The notes below the pieces were generated by a model. The model had not been told where the DNA came from. It saw only the letters and a list, made by a program, of their open reading frames with translations, and did no database searches. This document shows positions 54,518 to 61,350 of a stretch of 62,404 nucleotides of DNA, piece by piece. The DNA comes from Treponemataceae bacterium (GTDB taxonomy: Bacteria > Spirochaetota > Spirochaetia > Treponematales > Treponemataceae). The first letter of the stretch is position 1. The number at the start of each line of letters is the position of its first letter. Location: assembly GCA_024402495.1 (NCBI GenBank), contig JAKSTR010000007.1, positions 1 to 62,404 on the forward strand, given 5' to 3'. The translations under genes and the position numbers were made by a program.

Positions 54518-55390
54518 ATGATAAATTCAACTTTCGTTTTAAGTGAACAAAGAGAAGTGATTGCAAATAGTTCGGCTGTTAAAAGTTTGGTTTCTGTTTT
54601 GGAAGCGCTGAAAAACAGCCAAAGCCCGCTGCTTTTTTATGGAGAAAAAGGGTCGGGACGGTGTTTTTTTGCCAAATATTTACATAAATGCAGCCAAAAC
54701 TGTGATTCGGTTTTTATGCGCTTAAATTGCAAAACGCTTTCCGTGGATTTTTTAACTGAATTGCTTGAAACAAAACCGGGAATGTTGCATTTTGATGAAA
54801 TTGATGAAAGTTCTGCTGAGCTTCAGATATTTTTGCTTGAGAATATTGAAAAATATTCGTGCCGCTTCAGTTTTTCTTCTGAAAAAAATCTGGAAGATTT
54901 GGTTGATGACGGAAGCTTTAGCCGTGGATTTTTCAATTTGATTTCTAATTTGCCGGTAAATGTGCCGCCGCTGCGCCAGCGCAAAGAAGATATTGAAGAT
55001 TTGTCAAATATGTTTTTGCAGATTTTTTCTAAAAAATACAACAAACATTTTACCGGCTTTTCTGATGAAGCCTTGAATCTTCTGAAAAATTCATTTTGGA
55101 GTGGCAATTTTCTGGAATTTTCTTCTTGCATTGAAAATGCGTGCTTTAATGCGCCGCCGCCTGTCATTGAAAGAGAGCATTTGCGCCTTAACAGCTTGAA
55201 TATATTGCCGGTTTCTGATAATTTAAACGATAGCGATAAAAGCCTTAAATCGGCGGTTGACCGTTTTAAAAAACAGTATATTTTGCAAATATTGAATGAG
55301 GTCAGATGGAATCAGACTGAGGCTGCAAAAGTGCTGGGAATTCAACGAACGTACTTGTCACGCCTGATTAAGGAATTGCAGATAAAGTAG
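54518..55390 (+). CDS. Degenerate NtrC-family regulator with Fis-type HTH
   Basis: The protein has 290 residues from ATG54518. Residues 20-215 resemble the sigma-54 activator AAA+ domain: LLFYGEKGSGRC at the Walker A site, PGMLHFDEIDE at Walker B, and PPLRQRKEDIEDL. It lacks the GAFTGA loop that contacts sigma-54, and the Walker A lysine is Arg (R48), so ATP-driven sigma-54 activation is unlikely. The C-terminal 45 residues form a Fis-like helix-turn-helix (WNQTEAAKVLGIQRTYLSRLIKEL). It probably binds DNA and regulates in a sigma-54-independent way. There is no receiver domain. The TPR gene follows after eight bases and may be cotranscribed. Confidence 0.8.
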   Translation: MINSTFVLSEQREVIANSSAVKSLVSVLEALKNSQSPLLFYGEKGSGRCFFAKYLHKCSQNCDSVFMRLNCKTLSVDFLTELLETKPGMLHFDEIDESSAELQIFLLENIEKYSCRFSFSSEKNLEDLVDDGSFSRGFFNLISNLPVNVPPLRQRKEDIEDLSNMFLQIFSKKYNKHFTGFSDEALNLLKNSFWSGNFLEFSSCIENACFNAPPPVIEREHLRLNSLNILPVSDNLNDSDKSLKSAVDRFKKQYILQILNEVRWNQTEAAKVLGIQRTYLSRLIKELQIK

Positions 55391-55398
55391 GAGATATT

Positions 55399-56094
55399 AT
55401 GTCACAAAACGAACAGGCAAAAAACGAAGAAAAAGTTAACTTTTCTGATAAGTTGAGCCAGTTTCTGGTTAAATTTCGCTTTCTGTTTTTAGGAATTATT
55501 CTGGCACTTCTTGTTGCCGTTGCTCTGGTTTTGGTAATTTCAAGTACAAGTACCAAAAAAGTAGAAAAAGGTCTTACAGAAATCGATTCAATTACTTACG
55601 AACTTTCTGAAGCAAGATCTGTTTTGAAAGATGCTGAATTGTCAGCAAAAGAAAGTGCATTGTTTGATCGTGCAAAAACAGTTGCCGATGCAAATACAAA
55701 AGGCGTTGTTGCCGTTCGCGCAAAAATGCTTATGGCAGAAATTGCATTTGCAAAAGCTGATTATTCTAATGCCTGCCAGTATTGGCTTGATGCTGTTAAC
55801 GCAGATTCAAAAGCTTATACAGCCGGTATTTGCTATTATCAGTGTGGTGTTTGCAGTGAAGAAATGGGCGATTTGGATTCTGCCGTAAAATATTTGCAGA
55901 CCGCCGCTGATACAGAAAACTTTGTTGCTGCTCCTCGCGCATTGTTCAATATTGGTCGTATTGAAGAAACCCGCGGAAAAATGGATAAAGCAGCAGAAGC
56001 TTATAAGAAACTTGCAGAAGCTTTCCCTAATGACGGCTGGACATCTTTGGCAAAGACAAGATTGTTAAATCTTGAAATTAACGGAAAACTTTAA
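55399..56094 (+). CDS. Membrane-anchored TPR protein (YfgM-like)
   Basis: The protein has 231 residues with TAGGAG seven bases before ATG55399. A short charged cytoplasmic N-terminus is followed by one membrane helix (about 33-55, FLGIILALLVAVALVLVIS) and a periplasmic helical domain with TPR pairs: KMLMAEIAFAKADYSNACQYW, YYQCGVCSEEMGDLDSAVKYL and LFNIGRIEETRGKMDKAAEAYKKL. The topology equals YfgM, a partner of the periplasmic chaperone network and the Sec translocon in proteobacteria. The assignment is by architecture only. It ends at a clear terminator. Confidence 0.78.
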   Translation: MSQNEQAKNEEKVNFSDKLSQFLVKFRFLFLGIILALLVAVALVLVISSTSTKKVEKGLTEIDSITYELSEARSVLKDAELSAKESALFDRAKTVADANTKGVVAVRAKMLMAEIAFAKADYSNACQYWLDAVNADSKAYTAGICYYQCGVCSEEMGDLDSAVKYLQTAADTENFVAAPRALFNIGRIEETRGKMDKAAEAYKKLAEAFPNDGWTSLAKTRLLNLEINGKL

Positions 56095-56110
56095 GATATT
56101 TGATATTTGA

Positions 56111-56136
56111 AGCCTGCTAATACGGCAGGCTTTTTT
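56111..56136 (+). terminator. Terminator of the TPR gene
   Basis: AGCCTG and CAGGCT (extendable) pair around CTAATACGG and are followed by six Ts. A dispersed repeat begins directly after it. Confidence 0.85.
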
Positions 56137-56252
56137 ATTCGTGCGGAGGGTTTAATACTCCGACGCTTGCGTCGTAATAAGGAGTATTAAATCAGACTGC
56201 AACCACTTATTACGAACAGCATACCTCGATGCTTGCGGCGAAGTTGTTGATT
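56137..56252 (+). repeat. Dispersed structured repeat, copy B with hairpin insertion
   Basis: This copy matches 7312-7390 (minus strand) from TTATTCGTGC to GCGGCGAAGTTGTT. It contains an extra segment of about 35 bp in which TTTAATACTCC (56151-56161) pairs perfectly with GGAGTATTAAA (56181-56191) around an inner GACGC/GCGTC hairpin. It is non-coding and lies between a terminator and a lipoprotein gene. Confidence 0.75.
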
Positions 56253-56296
56253 ATTTTATGGCAGGTTTTATTTTCCTGCTGTTTTGTTACCAATTT

Positions 56297-56959
56297 ATGA
56301 AAAAAAATATAAAACTTTCTGATATTCTTTCATTTTTATTTAGTATTTCTTTTGTTTTTGTTCTTTCGGCGTGTGGTGTAAGCGGCGGAGGCGGTGGTGG
56401 ATCCAGTTCTTCAGGTTCCGGCGGTTCTTCTAGCGGCAGTGTTACTTCCCCAAACTGTGACGACCCTGCGAATAATCTGTACCGTTTTACAACGTTAGAT
56501 TCAAGCTACTATAACCAGCCGGCAGGTAACGTTTATCGCGGAACAGCGGTTTATTACAAAATTTACAGCGATCGTTCCGCCTGTACCAGTCAGGCATCTT
56601 CTATTGTTGCTGCCGGTTCTGGCGGAAAAAATACATTGGACGGATTTGGTTTTAAACAGCTTGGCGGAAATGAAATTACTGTGTCGCCAAGTTCTTCAAA
56701 TCAGAATGTAACAATAAGATTATTTAAAGAAACCAGCTACAATGCAACTGGTCATAAGCGTTTCAACGGCAGCAGCGATTTTCAGTTTTCTTCAACTTAT
56801 TATCCTGGAATGGCTGGTGACAGCAACGGAGATTTTTCCGGTACGCCAAATTCTGCCGGACCGTGGTATGTCGCAGCCTTTGCCTTTGCCGTAGTAAACA
56901 GCAACGGTTCAAATAGTTATAATGAACCGCGCTATTTGGGAATGCTGAAAATATATTAA
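56297..56959 (+). CDS. Lipoprotein with Gly/Ser linker
   Basis: The protein has 220 residues from ATG56297. An in-frame ATG at 56258 would add 13 hydrophobic residues; neither start has an SD. The signal ends in LSAC (Cys26), followed by a Gly- and Ser-rich linker (VSGGGGGGSSSSGSGG and following). The mature domain (about 55-220) is rich in Tyr, Ser and Asn and looks beta-stranded (NLYRFTTLDSSYYNQPAGN, VAAFAFAVVNSNGS). No family is recognised. It shares the anchor-plus-poly-Gly design with the protein at 22878. It converges on dtd with one base between the stop codons. Confidence 0.7.
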   Translation: MKKNIKLSDILSFLFSISFVFVLSACGVSGGGGGGSSSSGSGGSSSGSVTSPNCDDPANNLYRFTTLDSSYYNQPAGNVYRGTAVYYKIYSDRSACTSQASSIVAAGSGGKNTLDGFGFKQLGGNEITVSPSSSNQNVTIRLFKETSYNATGHKRFNGSSDFQFSSTYYPGMAGDSNGDFSGTPNSAGPWYVAAFAFAVVNSNGSNSYNEPRYLGMLKIY

Positions 56960-56960
56960 A

Positions 56961-57398
56961 TTAAACTTCCAGCATAACGGTAAAAGGTCCGTCGTTCAAA
57001 AGCGAAACTTTCATATCGGCGCCAAAAATACCGTGCTGAACATCGCCGTAAAGCGACTGCCACCGGCTTAAAAAATATTCGTACAGTTCGTTTGCCTGTG
57101 GCGCCTTTGCTGCCTGTTCAAAGCCGGGGCGTGCACCGCGGCTGGTATCTGCGTAAAGCGTAAATTGCGAAATTACCAGCAGCTGACCGTTTACATCGGC
57201 AAGCGAACGGTTGGTTTTGCCGTTTTCATCTTCAAAAATGCGCAGTTTGTGTACTTTTTCTACAAGCTTTTCTACGCTTTCTTTTGTATCGCTGTGGGTT
57301 ACGCCCAGCAAAAGCAAAAAACCCTTGCCAATTTCGCCGGTGGTTTTGCCGTCTACTACGCATTTGGCATATTGAACTCTTTGAATGATTCCGCGCAT
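56961..57398 (-). CDS. dtd: D-aminoacyl-tRNA deacylase
   Basis: The protein has 145 residues, the exact family length. It starts MRGIIQRVQYAKCVVDG and has the active-site motifs SQFTLYAD and NDGPFTVML (usually NxGPVT; Phe replaces Val). The enzyme removes D-amino acids from mischarged tRNAs. GAGGA precedes ATG57398. The gene is alone on the minus strand, and its stop is one base from that of the convergent lipoprotein gene, with no terminator hairpin between them. Confidence 0.95.
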   Translation of the reverse strand: MRGIIQRVQYAKCVVDGKTTGEIGKGFLLLLGVTHSDTKESVEKLVEKVHKLRIFEDENGKTNRSLADVNGQLLVISQFTLYADTSRGARPGFEQAAKAPQANELYEYFLSRWQSLYGDVQHGIFGADMKVSLLNDGPFTVMLEV

Positions 57399-57490
57399 AA
57401 ATTCCTCATTTTGAATGTTTTCATAAAATGTACAAAAAACTGGTTATTAACTCAAGTAATTTTGAAAAACCCTTCAATTAAAAAAAATTC

Positions 57491-57519
57491 TGGCAAAATG
57501 CGGTTAATAGTTGTATAAT
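57491..57519 (+). promoter_or_regulatory. Promoter of the GGDEF gene, leaderless layout
   Basis: A perfect TATAAT (57514-57519) ends seven bases before ATG57527. The -35 region TGGCAA (57491-57496) at 17 bp is weak. No SD is present. Confidence 0.5.
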
Positions 57520-57526
57520 AAATCTT

Positions 57527-58594
57527 ATGGACTACATAGCACGGCTTACAAAAGAAGACAGGGACAAGTTCTATCAGTCAAAGTACGACTATTTTAGAAA
57601 AATGGCGGAATGGACGATTATTGTTTCTGTTCTTGCCAGTACCACGTATTGGGTTTCTGACTGTCAGCTTTTTGGCCGTCTCGCACGCGAAACTTTTTTT
57701 CCGCGTTTCTTCATGCTTATTCCGCTTTGTTTATATATTTTCACAATCCGCAGAGTAAATAATTACAAAATCGTTATTCCGTTTTCCTATTTAATGCTGC
57801 ATGGAATTATGTGGTGCACGATTTGGTCTATTTATTACCTGCCGATTAAGCAGCACGCAAACGAAGGCTTTATCATCATGCAGCTGATGTTTCTTGCCTA
57901 CGGATTTTGCGTACCGCGGCGCTGGTCTGTGTTTTTTCACGCCATGCTGATGGTTGATATACTGGTTTCGTACCCGATAAACCATTACGAAAGCATCAGC
58001 CTGATGATGACGCTTGGCATACCGTGCCTTGCAGGCAGCGAAGTTGTCGTGCATATTCTTGAAACTTCCTATGCGGAACAGTACCGTTTGCAGCTGAAAC
58101 TTGAAAGCGCCATGATGCACGACCAGCTTACCCATGTTTATAACCGCAACAAAATTGCAGACCTTTGCGTAAAGGGCACGGATATTTTTCACATGGAAAA
58201 AGCCGGCATCATGCTGATGGATCTGGATTTTTTCAAGAAAATAAATGACAAATTCGGACATGATATTGGCGATCAGGTTCTGGTTCAGCTTACAAAAATA
58301 ATAAACAGCTGCATTTGCGATTCTGACATTGTAATTCGCTGGGGCGGCGAAGAATTTGTTGTGATTCTGCCCAATTCTGACGAAACGCAGACGCAGGAAA
58401 CAGCTGAAAAAATAAGGCGCAGGGTAGAAGAGTTTGAAAATGGCATCTGCCATTTTACCGTAAGCATTGGTACGGCGGTTTATCACGGGGCAAATTACCA
58501 CGAAATCATAAAAAAAGCCGATACCGCTATGTACGAGGCAAAACGCAACGGACGAAATCAGGTTGTGGCTTTTAGTCCGGCTATTCCCCAGTAA
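57527..58594 (+). CDS. Membrane diguanylate cyclase
   Basis: The protein has 355 residues. Residues 20-185 contain about five membrane helices (e.g. FMLIPLCLYIFTIR, GIMWCTIWSIYYL, ILVSYPINHY). The GGDEF domain (about 190-350) starts AMMHDQLTHVYNRNKI and has LMDLDFFKKINDKFGHDIGDQVL and the active signature GGEEF (273-277). It should make cyclic di-GMP from two GTP. No RxxD inhibitory site is obvious just before the signature. In treponemes c-di-GMP affects motility and surface behaviour, but the input signal of this membrane module is unknown. The gene may be cotranscribed with the following three. Confidence 0.93.
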   Translation: MDYIARLTKEDRDKFYQSKYDYFRKMAEWTIIVSVLASTTYWVSDCQLFGRLARETFFPRFFMLIPLCLYIFTIRRVNNYKIVIPFSYLMLHGIMWCTIWSIYYLPIKQHANEGFIIMQLMFLAYGFCVPRRWSVFFHAMLMVDILVSYPINHYESISLMMTLGIPCLAGSEVVVHILETSYAEQYRLQLKLESAMMHDQLTHVYNRNKIADLCVKGTDIFHMEKAGIMLMDLDFFKKINDKFGHDIGDQVLVQLTKIINSCICDSDIVIRWGGEEFVVILPNSDETQTQETAEKIRRRVEEFENGICHFTVSIGTAVYHGANYHEIIKKADTAMYEAKRNGRNQVVAFSPAIPQ

Positions 58595-58605
58595 GGGGGG
58601 CTAAA

Positions 58606-58992
58606 TTGAAAATTGAACACTGCGCCATTTATGTCAGCAATCTGGAAAAGGCGAAAGAATTTTTTGTAAAATATTTTTGCGCCAGACCGAACGCCGGTTA
58701 TACAAATCCTGTAACGCAGTTTTCTTCGTATTTTTTAACTTTTGAAGATGGCGCGCGTCTTGAAATTATGCAAAAACCGGCTGTTGCACCAAAAACAAAC
58801 ACCAGTACCGAAACTTTGGGTTATAACCATATTGCATTCAGTCTTGGCAGCAAAGCCGCGGTAGACAGTTTAACCTGCCGTTTAAAAAACGACGGTTTTT
58901 GTGTTTTCAGCGCGCCGCGTATCACCGGCGACGGCTATTACGAAAGCTGCATAATCGATTTTGACGGCAATAAAATAGAACTTTGTGAATAA
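58606..58992 (+). CDS. Glyoxalase/VOC superfamily protein
   Basis: The protein has 128 residues and starts at TTG58606; a strong AAGGGGGG lies five bases upstream. It has two beta-alpha-beta-beta-beta repeats, KIEHCAIYVSNLEKAKEFFVKYF and YNHIAFSLGSKAAVDSL. The usual metal ligands are kept: His5, a Glu in ARLEIM, the His of NHIAFSL and a Glu in NKIELCE. It could be glyoxalase I or a relative such as a lyase or dioxygenase; length and ligands do not decide. It follows the cyclase gene by eleven bases. Confidence 0.82.
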   Translation: MKIEHCAIYVSNLEKAKEFFVKYFCARPNAGYTNPVTQFSSYFLTFEDGARLEIMQKPAVAPKTNTSTETLGYNHIAFSLGSKAAVDSLTCRLKNDGFCVFSAPRITGDGYYESCIIDFDGNKIELCE

Positions 58993-59011
58993 TTTCTTAA
59001 AATATTATAAT
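58983..59011 (+). promoter_or_regulatory. Promoter of the threonine-aldolase-like gene
   Basis: TTGTGA (58983-58988), 17 bp and TATAAT (59006-59011). It overlaps the end of the VOC gene and puts the start near 59018, four bases before ATG59022. The ATG at 59010 lies inside the -10 hexamer and is therefore unlikely. Confidence 0.5.
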
Positions 59012-59021
59012 GGAAGTAAAT

Positions 59022-60062
59022 ATGTTGAATTTTGAAAGCGATTACACCGAGGGCGCGCACCCGAAAATATTGGAAAATTTTGTAAAAACCAATTTTAAAC
59101 AGACAAGTTCTTACGGCTACGATAATTATTCCATAAGCGCAAAACAAAAGATAGCACAAATATGCAATTGCCCTTCGGCACAAATTCAGTTTGTATGCGG
59201 CGGCACGCAATGCAACCAGATTGTTATTGATTCACTTTTGCAGAGTTTTGAAGGCGTTGTCTGCGCCGATACCGGGCATATTAGCTGCCACGAAGCCGGC
59301 GCAATAGAATACACCGGGCACAAAGTTCTGCCTTTGCCGAATGATAACGGCAAACTTGTCGCCGCCGACCTGCAAAAATACGTACAAACCTTTTACGGTG
59401 ACCAGAATCACGAGCACATGGTTTTTCCGGGAATGGTTTATATTTCGCACCCGACAGAATACGGCACGCTGTATACTTTTGAAGAATTAAAAGCCCTTTC
59501 TGCCGTGTGCCGTAACTACAAACTGCCGCTTTACATGGACGGCGCCCGGCTTGGTTATGGGCTTGCCAGCCTTAACACCGACCTTGATTTTGAAAAAATC
59601 GCCGGTCTGGTTGATGTTTTTTCTGTTGGCGGAACAAAAGTTGGCGCATTTTGCGGCGAAGCGATTGTTTTTACAAAAAATAATATGCCGCCGCATTTTG
59701 ACAATTTTGTAAAACGTCACGGTGCGCTTTTGGCAAAAAGCCGGCTTTTAGGCGTTCAGTTTGATACACTTTTTACCGGCGATTTGTATTTGCAAATTAG
59801 CCGCCATGCAATTTTAATGGCAGAAAAACTGAAAAATGCTTTCATTGAAAAGAAATATCCGTTTTTTATTGATTCGCCCACAAACCAGCAGTTTGTGATT
59901 TTGCCGGACAATTTGATGGAAGAATTAAAAAAATCAGTTTCGTTCAGCTTTTGGGAAAAATACGACGACCAGCATACGGTTGTGCGTTTTGCAACAAGCT
60001 GGGCAACCACGCCCGAAGCCGTAGACCAGCTGATAAAACTTTTGCCCGATTGCGGCAATTAA
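59022..60062 (+). CDS. Low-specificity threonine aldolase / beta-eliminating lyase family
   Basis: The protein has 346 residues from ATG59022 (chosen on promoter position). It follows the fold-type I PLP pattern: FESDYTEGAHPKIL, FVCGGTQCNQIVIDSLL, HISCHEAGAIEYTGHKV, PLYMDGARLGYGL and the lysine in SVGGTKVGAFCGE. The family cleaves L-threonine or L-allo-threonine to glycine and acetaldehyde; some members act on other beta-hydroxy amino acids. The gene is followed by a polysaccharide deacetylase after twelve bases. Substrate preference cannot be read from the sequence. Confidence 0.88.
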   Translation: MLNFESDYTEGAHPKILENFVKTNFKQTSSYGYDNYSISAKQKIAQICNCPSAQIQFVCGGTQCNQIVIDSLLQSFEGVVCADTGHISCHEAGAIEYTGHKVLPLPNDNGKLVAADLQKYVQTFYGDQNHEHMVFPGMVYISHPTEYGTLYTFEELKALSAVCRNYKLPLYMDGARLGYGLASLNTDLDFEKIAGLVDVFSVGGTKVGAFCGEAIVFTKNNMPPHFDNFVKRHGALLAKSRLLGVQFDTLFTGDLYLQISRHAILMAEKLKNAFIEKKYPFFIDSPTNQQFVILPDNLMEELKKSVSFSFWEKYDDQHTVVRFATSWATTPEAVDQLIKLLPDCGN

Positions 60063-60074
60063 AACGAGGAAAAA

Positions 60075-60800
60075 ATGATACCTGCTTATTTAACGATTGA
60101 CGATGTACCGACCATGCGGAACGGAAAAATTGTGGATTATCTGTTTGCAAAGCAAATAAAAGCCACAATGTTTTGCTGGGGCGAGTTTTTGGAAAAAAAT
60201 TTTGAAGGCGCTGTATATGCCTTGCAGCACGGAATGATTTTGCAAAACCACAGTTACAGCCATCCGCATTTTAGCGAAATTACCTTTGAACAGGCTTGCG
60301 CTGAAATTGAAAAAAATGAAGAGCTTATAAAAAAAGCTTATTCGCTGGCAAATATTGAACGTCCGTTTAAAATGTTCCGCTTTCCTTATGGCGATCAGGG
60401 CGGCGAAAATGCGGAAAAAATTCAAAACTATTTGCGTCAGAACGGTTTTGTTACTTTGGCAAACAGCCATATCAGCCCAAAATCTTATGCGCGCTGCGGT
60501 ATTGGCGCAGAACAGCTGAAAAAAGTTGATACGATGTGGACTTTTGATTTTCAGGAATATTGCATTAGACCGGGAAATGATTTTACCATAGAAAACAGCC
60601 TTGCAAATGTTCAGTTTGCTTTTGGCGATGTGGTAAAAACCGTACCGGATGATTGCCGTGCGCCGGAAGGTACAGAAGCCGAAGAAATAATAATAATTCA
60701 TGACCACGTAGAAACGGAAGAAAATGCCGCCGGTTATTTTGAACGTTTGATAGACGAATTGTTGAAGCGCGACATTCTTTTTGTTCCGCCAGCAGTTTAG
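60075..60800 (+). CDS. Polysaccharide deacetylase (NodB domain)
   Basis: The protein has 241 residues with no signal peptide. The NodB motifs are YLTIDDVP (the catalytic-base aspartate and its metal-binding neighbour), HSYSHPHF (metal-binding H-x3-H), MFRFPYGD and IIIHDHV. The fold removes N- or O-acetyl groups from glycans, or acts on small amides in purine-type relatives. The first motif has IDDVP instead of FDDGP, as in cytosolic variants. CGAGG precedes ATG60075. It is the last gene of the unit and ends at a terminator. Confidence 0.87.
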   Translation: MIPAYLTIDDVPTMRNGKIVDYLFAKQIKATMFCWGEFLEKNFEGAVYALQHGMILQNHSYSHPHFSEITFEQACAEIEKNEELIKKAYSLANIERPFKMFRFPYGDQGGENAEKIQNYLRQNGFVTLANSHISPKSYARCGIGAEQLKKVDTMWTFDFQEYCIRPGNDFTIENSLANVQFAFGDVVKTVPDDCRAPEGTEAEEIIIIHDHVETEENAAGYFERLIDELLKRDILFVPPAV

Positions 60801-60803
60801 CTG

Positions 60804-60848
60804 AAAAGCCATACTGTGTTTTATGTCAAAATCACAGTATGGCTTTTA
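60804..60848 (+). terminator. Terminator after the deacetylase gene
   Basis: AAAAGCCATACTGTG and CACAGTATGGCTTTT form a 15-bp perfect stem. Confidence 0.9.
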
Positions 60849-60961
60849 TTCTCAGTATGAAATTTTTCCGTTCTGCAAAATTTCCTGCAAAAAACAGAAT
60901 CAAAAAATCTTCTTATAAAAAATCTCAAAACATTCCATCCGCACTATAAAATATATTATCC

Positions 60962-61216
60962 CAATCCTCAAAATAAAATATCTTAAGCCTTGAGACAAAG
61001 TATTCTAAGCCTTGGGGCAAAGTATCTTAAGCCTTGGGGCAAAGTATTTTGAGCCTTGAGATAAAGTTTCTTAAGCCTTGAGGCAAAATATCCTAAGCCT
61101 TGAGATAAAATGTCCTAAGCCTTGAGATAAAGTATCTTAAGCCTTGAGATAAAATGTCCTAAGGCTTGAGATAAAGTATTTTAAGCCTTGAGGCAAAGTA
61201 TCATAAGCCTTGAGAT
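60962..61216. repeat. 22-bp tandem repeat array (11 copies)
   Basis: Units start at 60984 and every 22 bp to 61204, with consensus TAAGCCTTGAGATAAAGTAT plus two bases. The last unit is partial and a degenerate one precedes the first at 60962. Variation is limited mainly to GAGATAAA / GGGGCAAA and GTATCT / ATGTCC. No spacers are present, so this is not CRISPR. It occupies the gap between the deacetylase terminator and the hsdR promoter. Confidence 0.95.
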
Positions 61217-61301
61217 GATTTTATTTTGCAGGAAATGGTTTGGAATATTTAAAAAAATTGAAAAAAAACAGTTACAGTATCGTTATTTGACACTTGATGT
61301 A

Positions 61302-61310
61302 TGATATAAT
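61302..61310 (+). promoter_or_regulatory. Extended -10 promoter of hsdR
   Basis: TGATATAAT (61302-61310) is an extended -10 element. A TTGACA lies at 61287 but only 12 bp away. The start is expected near 61317, giving a leader of about 34 bases. Confidence 0.5.
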
Positions 61311-61350
61311 ACAGATAATGTTCTTATAAAACAAAAAAAGGGTAAAAATT

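Noticed and set aside
60962-61216. CRISPR array
   Set aside because: The 22-bp units are contiguous with no unique spacers, and no cas genes are nearby. The same reasoning excludes the 41-bp array at 10401-10680.
60962-61216. Plasmid-type replication origin with iterons
   Set aside because: The unit length fits iterons, but no replication initiator gene, AT-rich melting region or DnaA boxes were recognised beside it.
61287-61310. TTGACA plus TATAAT promoter for hsdR
   Set aside because: The spacing is 12 bp, too short; the extended -10 reading (TGATATAAT) is preferred.
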